Of a DNA stretch of 64,000 nucleotides, positions 10,589-21,129 are shown piece after piece. The notes beneath the pieces are model-generated. The model saw only the letters and a list, made by a program, of their open reading frames with translations. It searched no databases and was not told the DNA's origin. The translations under genes were made by a program, and so were the position numbers. How positions within the stretch are numbered: the stretch's first letter is position 1; the number at the start of each line of letters is the position of its first letter. Source of the DNA: Gnomoniopsis sp. IMI 355080 (Eukaryota > Ascomycota > Sordariomycetes > Diaporthales > Gnomoniaceae); the NCBI GenBank assembly GCA_027946555.1, contig JAPEVC010000049.1, positions 1-64,000 on the forward strand, given 5' to 3'.

Positions 10589-12783
10589 ATGAGTGCCCCT
10601 CCAAATGGCCTGCCCAACGGCACCAAGCGGCCCCCTGGGGCTCCTCCTCTGCGTCGACGGAAGCCTGCTTCAGCCAATCCAATGGTCGCGCGCAAGAGAC
10701 CTGCTCCTCCACCGCCTCCATCTACTAAGCCTGCCACCAGCTCGAATAAAAGCAAGGGCGCCCCGAAGCCCGTCGATAACAACTCACACAACTTCTACGG
10801 CATTACCGCTCCCAAGGTCGACCTGAAGACTCAAGAGGAATGGAAGGTCCGGCGTCGACAGAACGGCGGATGGTGGGATCCTCCACCTCAGGCCGACGAC
10901 TTCCGCGAAATCCCCGTCTACATCACCAAGAAAGACATCAAGGAGGGTTTGCGACTCCACGCTATGCGGTTCTCCAAGACGCGCACGAGTGGAGTTGTCG
11001 ACATTATGGACCCTACCCAGTTCCCGCGACCTGTCACCCTTCATCGTAAGGACGCGCGCGATGTGCACCAGCCACTGGACGCCAAAGACACAAGCGCGAG
11101 CCCTGCACCTGTCGACGACGCTGAGGCCGAACGTATCGCAAATATCAAGGCAGAGAAGGAGGCTCAGCGCGCCCAAGACCAGGCGCAGATCGCGCCTGTC
11201 ACCCGCGAGGCCCAAGCGAGGAAGCCTGCTACAAAGCCTGAGAAAATGGAGACCAAGACGTTCTACGCCAAGAGGTCTGCCGAGCGTCAGAAGGAGAATA
11301 ACCTTCGTTACGAAGAGTCCCTGCCATGGGTCATTGAGGATGCCGACGGGAAGAGCGTCTACGTGAGCCAATACCTGGGTCCTCTCTCCGAGTCCATGGT
11401 GGCACTACAGTTCGAGGGTTCAGCGGTCCGTGCGGTTCCTGTGGAGAAGTTCTACAAATTTACCCACAAACCTCCCTTCAAGGCGTACAGCATCGAGGAG
11501 GCAGAGGCCCTGATGAAGAAGCAGATGGTTCCAGGTCGTTGGTCCATGAGGCAGGACGAAAAGGACAAGGTGAGGGAAGAAGAAAATGCCACAAGACAGT
11601 TCTTGTATGGCAGGTCGATGGTCAAAATGGAAAGCAGCACGTTCCGATCCGCTGCGCGGTCAGAGAAGCAAGAACACGATGACATTGACTTCTCAGGGGA
11701 CGAATTTCAAGACGACGATGAGAATCCTACGTTTGAACGCGATAACAACGATGAAGAGGAAAAGGATTCCAAGGAGCGCATCCGCCGCGAGCAACTAGGC
11801 GCTAATCTTTTTGGTGAGGCCGATGAGCATGAAATCGAGCAAGAACTTCGACGTGAGGAGGCAGAAGAGGAGGCCAGGAAGCGTCTGGGCAAGAGTCTGA
11901 CCAAGCACCTCGTCAAGTTGGAGAAGCACCTTGAGTACAAGGAGGATCCTGATGACTCCTCCGACCTAGATGTTGAGTCTTCCGTGAGTATATCTATTTC
12001 CTCTTTCTGCTTGCGAGACTTCACTAATCAAAGCTCAGTCCGATGAGGAAAACGATCCCGAAAAGCAAGAGGTAAAATTGGAAAATGAAAACCAAAAGTT
12101 GCTGGATCCGAAGGCCAAGGGACCTAACGGCCCACAGTCTGGTACTAAAACGAAAGCTGGCGCGGACGCCAAGAAAGTCAACAGTCTCAAGCGGCCTGGT
12201 TCTCCCAATCTCTCCGAGATGGAGTCCAGCGGAAACGAGTCGTCGCGCAAGCGACCCAAGAAGAACGCAACGGGCTCATTCCGGGACAGTCGCGCATCCA
12301 CTCCTGTGCCAGGCTCTCAACGATTGAAGAAGGTCCCAGGCGCTGCCAGTGATGGTGAGGCCACAGGTGCTGAGATGTCTGACGGCGGTCGACCCAAGAT
12401 CAAGAACTTGCCGGTTGGTTCTCATAGTAGAGGTACTCCGGTGGCTTCCAGGGCTGGCAGTCCCGCTCCAGGATCTGGTCAGATTTTCCCTCACTATGTT
12501 CTTGTCAGGCCTCTAGTCCAGTAATACTGATATGTATATAACAGGTTCTCAATCACCAAAACGCGCCGGTAGCCCTTCCACGCCGAACCCTGCCTCGGGC
12601 GGTGGGCAGCCTATCACGGCCGAGGATCTCACTGCTGTTCTACAAGCTCATCCTGAAGGTCTCACTATTGGCCAGCTTTCCAAGGCTTTCACGGGCCGTG
12701 TGACAGATAGGCAGCTGTTCATCTCGCTTGTGAAGAACAACGCCAGGTGGGGTACGGACAAGAAATTGCGGGTCAAGAACTGA
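10589..12783 (+). CDS. TFG1: TFIIF alpha subunit (RAP74/Tfg1)
   Basis: Large subunit of general transcription factor TFIIF, which binds RNA polymerase II and stabilises the initiation complex in the nucleus. Exons 10589-11983, 12039-12477 and 12545-12783; 690 aa. The N-terminal dimerisation part shows EIPVYITKKDIKEGLRLHAMRF and later YEESLPWVIEDADGKSVYVS. A long acidic and Lys/Arg-rich linker follows. The C-terminal winged helix is PITAEDLTAVLQAHPEGLTI through the terminal KKLRVKN. The start is the ATG at 10589 (MSAPPNGLPNG), since the upstream frame has no ATG. Intron 1 (11984-12038) has a GTGAGT donor and CACTAAT branch; intron 2 (12478-12544) restores GSGSQSPKR. It converges on BUD13. Confidence 0.93.
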
Positions 12784-13193
12784 CGAAAAGCGGATTTAGA
12801 CTACCTGCAATGATATGGGCCACTGGGACTTCGTTGTTGGGTGAACTACATGGTCGGCGATGCCATCAAACTTGAGGAAGACATCCAAGGATGCTTCAGC
12901 GTGGAGTGCTTTGACGGTGGAGAATGGCGCTCAGGCCCGGTACTGCATGTCAATAGGACTCATTTACGGAGGTGATTCTGACCTCGATCTGCCACGCGCA
13001 TCGGAAAAATCAGCCCCCAATCAGCAATAGCCTCCAGTCCTGGTTGGCTTTAGGTTCATCGCCAATGAATTTTGCATGCATCAGAATCATTCAGATGTTA
13101 GTGAGCATTGGCAGACTGACATCAATGTAAGCAGTCGGATTCACATGATTTGATATTAAGAATGCCACTACCCGGGCATCGTCCCAATGTCCG
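12784..13193. other. convergent 3' region, TFG1 and BUD13
   Basis: About 410 bp between two convergent stop codons. Only 3' UTR is expected and nothing else is seen. Confidence 0.6.
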
Positions 13194-14255
13194 TCACTCG
13201 TCCATCTGCCACTGGTAGCTGAGGTCCTTATTCCTCTCCCTGCGATTGAGAGCCTTGAACCTCTCGGACTCGAAACCGTTACTCCTGTCCACGCCGTCCC
13301 AACGATACCCTGGTTTGATGCCATATCGGTTCGGTGGGCAAGCGCCCTTATACACCGGCCTCCTGCTAGCCTTGCTACTTGAGGTCGTCCCTCCCCTCGA
13401 TGCACCACTACCTCCCCCAGCAACGGGCTTTTCCTCTGCCTCGAGAAACCTCGCCATAGGATCATTCCACCGCAACTGGCCCTTCATCTCTCTATTCAAC
13501 TCTTCATCGTCCGCCGTCCGCGCAAGTGTCATCCCCTTGGCCTCCTCCAGCTTCTCCTTCCTCTTCCGTGCCTCCTCCAGCTGCACCTCGCCCTTGAGCG
13601 CCTCCTTCTTTTTCCGCTCCGCCTCCTCCGCGTCCAGCGCCGCCCGCCGCGCCTCTGCCCGCTTCATGCTGACATCGACCCGCCGCCCCGTGGCGTCGCG
13701 GTAGTACGTCTCTTCCTCGCCGGCCTTGACAAGACCTGCCCGCTTCTCGGCCTCAAATTGCTCACGCTCCTCCCGTTGCCGCTGCTCGAGCTGCGCCGTC
13801 ACGGCTGCTGCGGACTGCAGGCCGGCGTAGGATCCATCTGTCATTCGCACCGCAGCTTGTTTTTGCTGCTGCTGCTGCTGCACGATAGTGGGGTCATCGT
13901 CCTCGGCCGCGCGGGCGGCTTCGTTCTCGGCGGCAGCGCTGGCCAGGATGGCGTCGGCGGCGGCGGATTCGTCGTTGTTGGCAGAGGTGCCGCCGCCTAC
14001 GCTCTTCCAGTTTGCTTTGGTAGTTTTGCGCACGTCTTTCACGGTGCCGACTGTGACGGGAACATCGTCATCGTGTTCGTTATCACGGTGCTTGGATTTG
14101 CGCGTGGAGGAAGAGGAGCCCCAGTCATCGTCGTCTTGGATGAGGAGGCCGGACGTGGAAGATTTATCGTGCTTGCGCTTGCGTTTCTTGCTGGAAGGCT
14201 TAGGGTCGGCGGTCAGATAACGTGAGGCGATATAGTCGGAAATGTTGGAGGGCAT
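13194..14255 (-). CDS. BUD13: pre-mRNA splicing factor Bud13/Cwc26
   Basis: Subunit of the RES (pre-mRNA retention and splicing) complex with Snu17 and Pml1, acting in the activated spliceosome. Single exon, 353 aa. The N-terminus begins [14 protein letters not shown], as is typical for the family, then a basic Lys/Arg patch (KKRKRKHDK) and an acidic DDDDWGSS. The middle is Ala/Glu-rich coiled coil with a short poly-Gln. The C-terminal signature is conserved: [20 protein letters not shown] followed by [12 protein letters not shown], the part that contacts Snu17. Length and domain order match fungal Bud13, so this is a confident call. Confidence 0.95.
   Translation of the reverse strand: MPSNISDYIASRYLTADPKPSSKKRKRKHDKSSTSGLLIQDDDDWGSSSSTRKSKHRDNEHDDDVPVTVGTVKDVRKTTKANWKSVGGGTSANNDESAAADAILASAAAENEAARAAEDDDPTIVQQQQQQKQAAVRMTDGSYAGLQSAAAVTAQLEQRQREEREQFEAEKRAGLVKAGEEETYYRDATGRRVDVSMKRAEARRAALDAEEAERKKKEALKGEVQLEEARKRKEKLEEAKGMTLARTADDEELNREMKGQLRWNDPMARFLEAEEKPVAGGGSGASRGGTTSSSKASRRPVYKGACPPNRYGIKPGYRWDGVDRSNGFESERFKALNRRERNKDLSYQWQMDE
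13865..13882 (-). repeat. CAG/CTG repeat encoding short poly-Gln in BUD13
   Basis: A run of CTG on the plus strand (CAG in the coding sense) encodes about six glutamines in the disordered middle of Bud13. It is a likely length-variable site. Confidence 0.85.
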
Positions 14256-15234
14256 GGTGTGGAATGGTAGGAATGTCCGGGAGGGGAGGGGTTTCGTAGT
14301 GAGCGGCTTGTTGGTGTATATTTCCTCGAGACTTTTTGAGGTTTGAACTTCTACTTGCTAGTTGTCGTTGGATGCCTTGTGGGGCTCAACTTTGGGTTCC
14401 GCCTTCCAGCGGCTGTCAGCGCCGATCATTGCCTTACAGCAGACACGACCCCTGTTCAGTTGCACCCTGTGATGTCACTGTTTACTGAGCACTTCACATG
14501 CCAGCTTGTCCAACTCCTCGCAACAACTCTGAATGCATTGTAAAGAATAAATAAAAAATATTATAAAAAGGCCTTAGCAGATATTTGTACAGCTTACTTG
14601 AAGCTTGGGAAGTCTGTTTGTCCTTTATCGTGTGGAGGCACCACCAGCTCGAGTGGAACAACTTGCCCAGTGTATTCTCAGAGGACGGTACCTCTTCTGG
14701 TACATTGCTTCGCGGAAATGCCCTTACCCACCGTGCCTGCGAATTGCTTCCTCTCTTGGCAATTTAAGCAAAGAACGAACAAGAAGTTGCTGGAGGTGAT
14801 AGAAAGCTGTGTTATTTGATGGTGTTGCTAGATATACACAAGACATCACTCACGGGACAAGCTATGCTAACTTGAAGTCCCCGATTCAAGATGACATCGT
14901 CTGCCAATAACACCAACGTCTGGAGTGCTTTTGTTCCAATTCGTACTTTTGAAGTAAAATGGAAAGCTCAGTGTTGGAATGTCTTTCCTGTGTACAACAG
15001 ATTAATCGCCCCAATATCAGTTTCGATGGCAAAACAAGCAGAACAGCTTTGTTGCGAGAGAGTGGGATGAGCTGCAGTCAACTTCAGCCTGGACGGAGAA
15101 CAATGTAAATGATATTTTGATCCTCTTCATTTGCAAGTCCTCACCAAGTCCTCATAAGAGCAATTCCTCGAAAAGATTGGTGCCCACTCCTCGAAGAACT
15201 TTGTGAAATCCACCGGTAGCCCAAGGGGCGACAT
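14256..15234. other. intergenic, BUD13 promoter and WW-gene 3' region
   Basis: About 980 bp, AT-richer around 14540-14600. Short plus-strand frames (60-73 codons) have no recognisable content. It should contain the BUD13 promoter and the 3' UTR of the WW protein gene. Confidence 0.55.
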
Positions 15235-15899
15235 TTAGTACTCATACCTCTCCTCGTCTCGGCCTTGCTCATAGCTTCCCTCGAGTCTATCCCCATAATT
15301 CTCGACGTCGTCCCCAACGCGCTCGACTTTGCCCACGCCCTCGCCAACCCACTCGGCCAAGTTCTCCGGGGCGTCCTCCACCGCGTCGACGGTATTATCC
15401 CAGCCATTCTCCACCTTGTCCTCCACACGATCCACATCATACTCAACATGATCCTCGGCGCGGTCGAAGCCATACTCCACTCGGTCGGGCACACTCTCCA
15501 CCGCGCCGACGGTCTCGCCCGTCCACCGCGCCGCATCCTCGGGAAGGTCCTCAACGTGTTGAACGCCGTCGTCCCATCGGCGCTCCATGTGCTGCTCCTC
15601 GCGGCCAAAGCTCTCGGCTTTGAATTCCACCACGTGAGGTTAGCAAAGCTAAAAGCATAGGGTTTCAAGTTTTTCGGAACGACAACGGTGCCAGACTACT
15701 CACCAGCCTCTTCGAAGACGGGCCGCTCAAAGCTGCGCTCCCCCGTTTGCTCATTGATGAAAATCCAGCGGCCAACCTCGCCGTCCCAGCGAGCGACCCA
15801 GGGAGGCTGCACGTATGGTGGATCCATTGGGGCTTCGTCGCGCCGATCGTTGCCGCCACCGCCGACGACCTCTTCAAGAATCTCTCCGATGAAGCTCAT
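15235..15899 (-). CDS. WW-domain protein with acidic 58-residue internal duplication
   Basis: Unnamed protein of 192 aa. Exons in transcript order 15899-15704 and 15617-15235; intron 15703-15618 has a GTGAGT donor and CTAAC branch and must end in AAG to stay in frame. Residues 31-60 form a WW-like domain: PPWVARWDGEVGRWIFINE then QTGERSFERP, where the second signature Trp is Phe57. WW domains bind Pro-rich ligands; whether this one does is unknown. The rest is very acidic and holds two copies of one unit, starting WDDGVQHVEDLPED (residue 80) and WDNTVDAVEDAPEN (residue 138), which share a W..V..VED.PE..A.W.GE.VG.VE.V.D.VE pattern. It resembles LEA or apolipoprotein-like amphipathic helices by composition only. 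Start chosen at MSFIGEIL. No function is assigned. Confidence 0.8.
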
Positions 15900-18800
15900 G
15901 GTTTTGTGAATGTCACTTTGCTTTCCCTGTGTGTGGTGTTTGTGGTTTTTGTGGGGTTGCGAATTCGAGCCTAACAGCAACCTGCAATACTGAAGTAGAT
16001 GAATGTCCGTGTTGAGGCCAGCTCAGCAATAAATGCGAGTGACCAGGGAGCAAAGTGTCACTCATCTCCATCCACTCATTCCAAACACCTGACGCAATGG
16101 CGGCGATTCGCTAATCTTCACAAAGCGAGCCTCGCTTCCAGGGTCTACATTGGACCGTGTGATTCAGCCACCTGCACTGAATGCAAGGCACCTCAGCCAA
16201 GAGCCCCTGAAAAAGGAGTCCCGCAGCACTTGCCGCTCACGATGGCAGAATGCTGATTCTCATGCAGGTATTTTGTGCTTGCTCTGGAATGTACATTGCC
16301 CTGGCCAGTGAAGGAGTTCTCGGGTGACTGATCAGCTGAACTCTTCTTTTAAACAATAGCAAGTGAATACTACATATCACACGATGCGGTTGGTCTGTCT
16401 TGAAGAGCAGAGTACAGCATCCGCTTGGATGAACAGACTTACTGTTAATACTTCTCATGAGGTATTGCCAACGAGCTGAAAAGTTCTCACGACTTGACAG
16501 TTTTTCATCTGCATGCATTCGGATATTGAGGATAAAGAATGCGCACCACTCCGTTAGGTTCATTATCCAACCCTAGGGGCTAAGATGCTCAGGTCATGTG
16601 TCTGGTGACGTCTTGAATGAATTTGACGGAAGCCAATCTCGACCTTGGAGAGATCACCCCCACGACCACGCTTGACGGATTAGTGGCGCTTGCCAGGTTT
16701 GCAATCATTCAAGGCTTGACAAATCCTCTAGAACATTGCTAAGAAGGGATACGCCCTGACCTAGAAAGTTCCGTCGTAATTCGGCTTTGGTATGCCACAT
16801 GGAAGACGGACCGGAATTGGATCGGCGCTCATTAGAACACATAGTCAAACAAAGCTGAGCTTATTTGTAGCTGATGGCGTGCTGGTCACGCTTTGTGGAC
16901 ACTTCCCCCTTATTTGTGACCGTTTCTTACTAACTCCCAGGACATCGGGTAGCCGTCGGAGACTACATAGTATCTTGCTGGCATCGAGCTATCCAAGATG
17001 ACCTTTGGTAAGGGGGTCTGAGGTCATCAGCATCCCACGAGGGCTGTGTTCATCTGCGCCTGTCTGCGGGTCCGGTGAGCGCACAAGGTGCCATGCGTAC
17101 TGTTCTCACGGACTGCCTGTTCCAGACCAAATGGCCTCAAACTCAAGCTGATTATCGATTTGATAATGAGATTCCATCCAGGCTCCAGCGAGGAGGTGTT
17201 AGCCCGCGGGGAAAGATACGGCCATGCAGCCGGGCCAGATCGGAAATACCGAGGCAGCCGGACCTGAATGGACAAGAGGCGTAGCTCGACGTATGCGGGG
17301 GACCCGCTTGCTGTTTCCACAACTGGCCCGTTTCATCAATGCATTGCTGGGCATTGCAGGTAACTACTGTGTAACTGTAGTAGCTCCTCATTGTGGGAGA
17401 AAGGACGTAGGTACGTAGCAGATGCATGATGATGGAGATTTCCCCGGTTCTTGTACAACCAAGCAAGTTGGACACGATTACCGGCCGCTGTTCTTGATTT
17501 GTAAGCGCGCGCGGTTGCAAGAGTGCTTGCAGCTTGTTCCGGGGCCCGCCTGGATTGGCAAGGCTGGGCAGATTGCGAGATCCAACTGGCTGGGCGAATG
17601 TCTCAGATGCCAACACCGGAGAATCCTGGCACTCCCGAAAGCATCACGAAAAGGCTCTCCCAGGACAGTAACGCTCCCAACCGGATAGAACCGGAATAGG
17701 TCTGTATTGGCCGTGATACTCAGATTATGAGGCCGGGCTCCATGGGATCCGGCTAGAGTACCTACTGTAGGATAATTGGTAAGTTTTCGAGACGCAGAGC
17801 CTCTAGGCCTTATTGGTGCCCATGTTTTGGCCTCGTGACACGTCCATCTTACTGGCAATGACAGCTCAATTATGCCAAGTTTGAGAGATACCCTAACAAC
17901 CAACGTCACTCTCTCTCACTCCTGTTAATGCCATCTGCTCTCCCGCTTCCAGGACCTTATGCTGAGTGCTGAGGTGGCTGCTTGGGCCGAGGCAGCCGCT
18001 GCCGGTGCTCTTCAGCTAAATATAGGTGCTTAGAGACCCGAGGAAAAGGGCTATGTTGTCCATTCATGTAGCCCCCGCGTCATCTGGTGGGTGGGATGAA
18101 TCAAGATCTAGGTGATCCAGACTATCTGGTGTCCCGACCCGGCCACATGCTTCGTCTCGAGACTCCTGTGGCTCGTTGTTAATGGTCAGCCGCTCCTCGG
18201 GTTCTAGGGCCGACCTATTCGGGACTGGAGATAAACCATGACCCCTGCGCTGTTATCAGCAGTGCTACTAACCTCCGTCATCCTCCCCGAATGCCTCTCT
18301 TATCACAGCCAGTCTTGGTATACATAGACGCGCCCTGGATCGCTTTACTCTCCTGCTTGCTCTCTGCACACAACCGCTGTCAAACAAAACAAACAACTAC
18401 AAACTTGAGGACCACGTCTTCATATTGACTGTATAAATTGGATCTTGCCCTTGCTCTTGTTCTTCCGGCCAGCCAAAGTCATCCCCCGTCATCGCGAAAC
18501 CTCTTTGTCCGTGCCGTGCCCCTTTGTGTCTGAGTCACTGGGCAGACCTAGACCGTCACAGCCTCGCTTGCTTCACCCATTCTCTTGCGCCGATTTATTG
18601 TTCTTGAACATTCAACCAGCAAAACCTTATCCTTCGTGTCACACCTGCTTTCGTTTCGGTCTTCGAGGATTCACGCCGAATCCCATCAGCAAGAGCCACC
18701 CCACCTGCCCGACGTCGTCATAAAGCACAGTCCACTGGGCGCGCCTGCCTCGCCGGATCAGCACACCTCCTGCTCGTGTCATCATCACCTGCACTCTTTT

Positions 18801-19054
18801 ATCCACCCAACAAGCCGCCCCCTTTCTAAAAGGTCCCAGACTCACTGACCTTGCGATCTTTGCCCATCCATAATAGTCCAACTCAGACCTAAGAAATATC
18901 CATCTCTTTTCTGTGTTCTCACAGACAAGACCTACCGGGTTTATCGCCTCACTCGCGTCGAAACCTAACTGTAACACAACGTGTACAGCCCTCTCTTGAA
19001 AGATTCCCAGTATTCTCCACACTCCCCTCTCCACGCCCATCTAGCCAGCACAAC
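15900..19054. other. 3.1-kb gene-free block
   Basis: The longest stretch without a supportable gene. Minus-strand frames at 17152-17616 and 17478-17909 have no motif and overlap each other. GC content is not depressed, so there is no sign of a RIP-mutated transposon. The last ~650 bp (18400-19054) is strongly pyrimidine-rich and looks like a promoter with a long leader for the gene at 19055. Confidence 0.5.
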
Positions 19055-19788
19055 ATGGCTGCCGTCATCGCCGAGACTCCTGCCCAGTACGAGCGCGACC
19101 TGCGTAGCGGCCAGAAGGAGTGGAAGCGCGGAAAGGACGCCAACGTCAAGTGGTCCTACGGCGCAACATCCCCAAGACAGGTCCCCTTATGGTCACCTCC
19201 GGCCCCAGAGTTGGAGGAGGATGCGAGCTTCAAGACCCGGCCCCTAGGCAAGCCCAGTGACGCGTGAGTCTCTTCCAATGTCCTTCTCTTCCTAGCCCCA
19301 TATCATGAAACATCGTGTTCTTACAAGAGAATGTTTATAGTTATGGCTCCAGCTTCGACAGAGGCAAGGGCAACATCAACAAGTACGCCCGGACCACGGG
19401 CCGGATAAGGGAACTTGGCAACCGCCGCGTGCGGCACAAGGTCTCGGCCCAGGAGGAGATCGACGAGGCGGCCAGCGTATCGCGGTCGATTCTCGACTAT
19501 CTCCCCAGCAGTCCACGTCGGCAGATGTCCAACCCAATGGATAATGTTCTGTATAGCTTTGACCGCACCGACTCACCGGGTCGACCGCTGACTTTGGAGG
19601 TGTTCGTCAAGACGACGGGCCGCGAGATGGAGAAGTTCGTCGAGAAGGAGTACGAAATCGTCGATGCCAATGGCGATATGCTCAAGGGCCGCAAGGCGCG
19701 TCGCAACCTTCGTCGGGGTACGGCAGAGGGAGGCAAATCGGCGGACAATGAGTTCGAGATCGACGACGATGGATTCGAGCTGGTGTAG
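19055..19788 (+). CDS. conserved-looking hypothetical protein, 218 aa
   Basis: Exons 19055-19263 and 19341-19788; intron 19264-19340 has a GTGAGT donor and TAG acceptor and joins KPSDA to YGSSFDRGKGN in frame. The start MAAVIAETPAQYERDL has a good context (acaacATGg). The protein is hydrophilic with no signal peptide or membrane segment. Notable blocks are INKYARTTGRIRELG, SILDYLPSSPRR and PGRPLTLEVFVKTTGREMEK, and the tail is acidic (EFEIDDDGFELV). I do not recognise the family and assign no function. The long pyrimidine-rich leader and good start context suggest an expressed gene. Confidence 0.8.
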
Positions 19789-21129
19789 TCGCCGTTGAGA
19801 GAGGAAGTCGATGCAATGAGCAACAAGTAGGATCGTGCGATGCGCGTCTGGCTCTGACTTTTTGATCCATCCCTTTCCTTGTACGGGATATACTATGCGG
19901 TTCCCTGCTTCTCCGTTTCTTTTCCCAATTCTTCACACCACTTTTCAATCGATTCGTCGGTCTCGTAATGCATGTTCGGTGGTTTTGATTTTGCACATGT
20001 CACTTGGTGGATTGGAGTTCTGGTAGCAAGGGATGGTGGAAGCATTCTGCCCTGTCGCACAAACATCACAGAGGCACCTGGTGTTTGGATTGGCGGTCAC
20101 GGGGTGACAGTTGCATGTTGAGGCAATGAAATCGAATTTTGCTCGACCTATTTCTGATGGTCCACTGGTATTACTTTTCTTTCTCTTCTGCTCGAGGACG
20201 TCACGTTCTTGCGAGGCGATTCTGGGCTAATTAGCATGAGCTTGAATGAATAATACCTGGCTGGTGTCAATGAGCGCCGGCATGCGATTGTCGCGCAATG
20301 GACTTCTGAATACGGAAACCTTATCCATAGAATTGAATGAGATCAAATGGATCCGTTACAGAAACAATCAAAGTGCGCATCGCTGATTGACAACGGCGGC
20401 CTTGTGCGCATGACCTGGTGATGAGGGATGGTGTGAGGAGAAGGAATTGAGTTTTGTGGGTGCAGCCATGAATGAATTTGCACTGGCCGTGCTCTGATCT
20501 GCCCCACACGTGCTCGTCATCCTTGTCCTAGTTCTTTGTCCTCCAACTTCACCTCCACCATTCTACTCCTGCTATGTATGCGATACTGTAGTTGATGGCC
20601 TTACGACCTAAAGATTAAATTCTTGCACATCACTCTTGCGAATCCACTACATCCTACGTAAGCTTCTAAAAAGCAGTCCTGACTGCTCAGAAAGCATCAG
20701 TGTCAGCATGTACCGAATCTGGGTCAACTTTGGCACTGTCATATTCCTCGGAGAGCATACAAGTCGACTCATATTGGCTCATTGTCCATCGACACCATCA
20801 TTATGTTCCAACCGTGGGTGATGCTCCTATCTGACAGAGCCCCACTTCAACAGAGGAGTCAGACCGTTGCTTCTGTTTGATCACCTATTCCAAACAAGCG
20901 AATAATTAAAGAACGCTGGTGTGAAGCTTTACAATCGGTAGGTCCCTGGGGTAAGCTGATTGTGTTTGGTTTCTCTATTTCAGTACTTTTCCATTTCGTC
21001 AAACTGCAACTTTTCCACCGAAAACAGACTGTTCCCTCAGCATCCGAAAATCCGGGCCTGGGCACTTTTGTATTGTTACTATCGTATCCTCCGTCCAAAG
21101 TTATCACCAGAGAGAGGAGGAGCATCATC
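19789..21129. other. intergenic, 1.3 kb
   Basis: Between two plus-strand genes. Frames of about 60-95 codons show no motif. The open frame of the next gene continues upstream of its ATG to a GTG at 20962, but that part has no ATG and is treated as leader. Confidence 0.55.

Noticed and set aside
17152..17909. Two overlapping minus-strand frames of about 150 codons
   Set aside because: No recognisable domains, mutually overlapping and without convincing splice sites.
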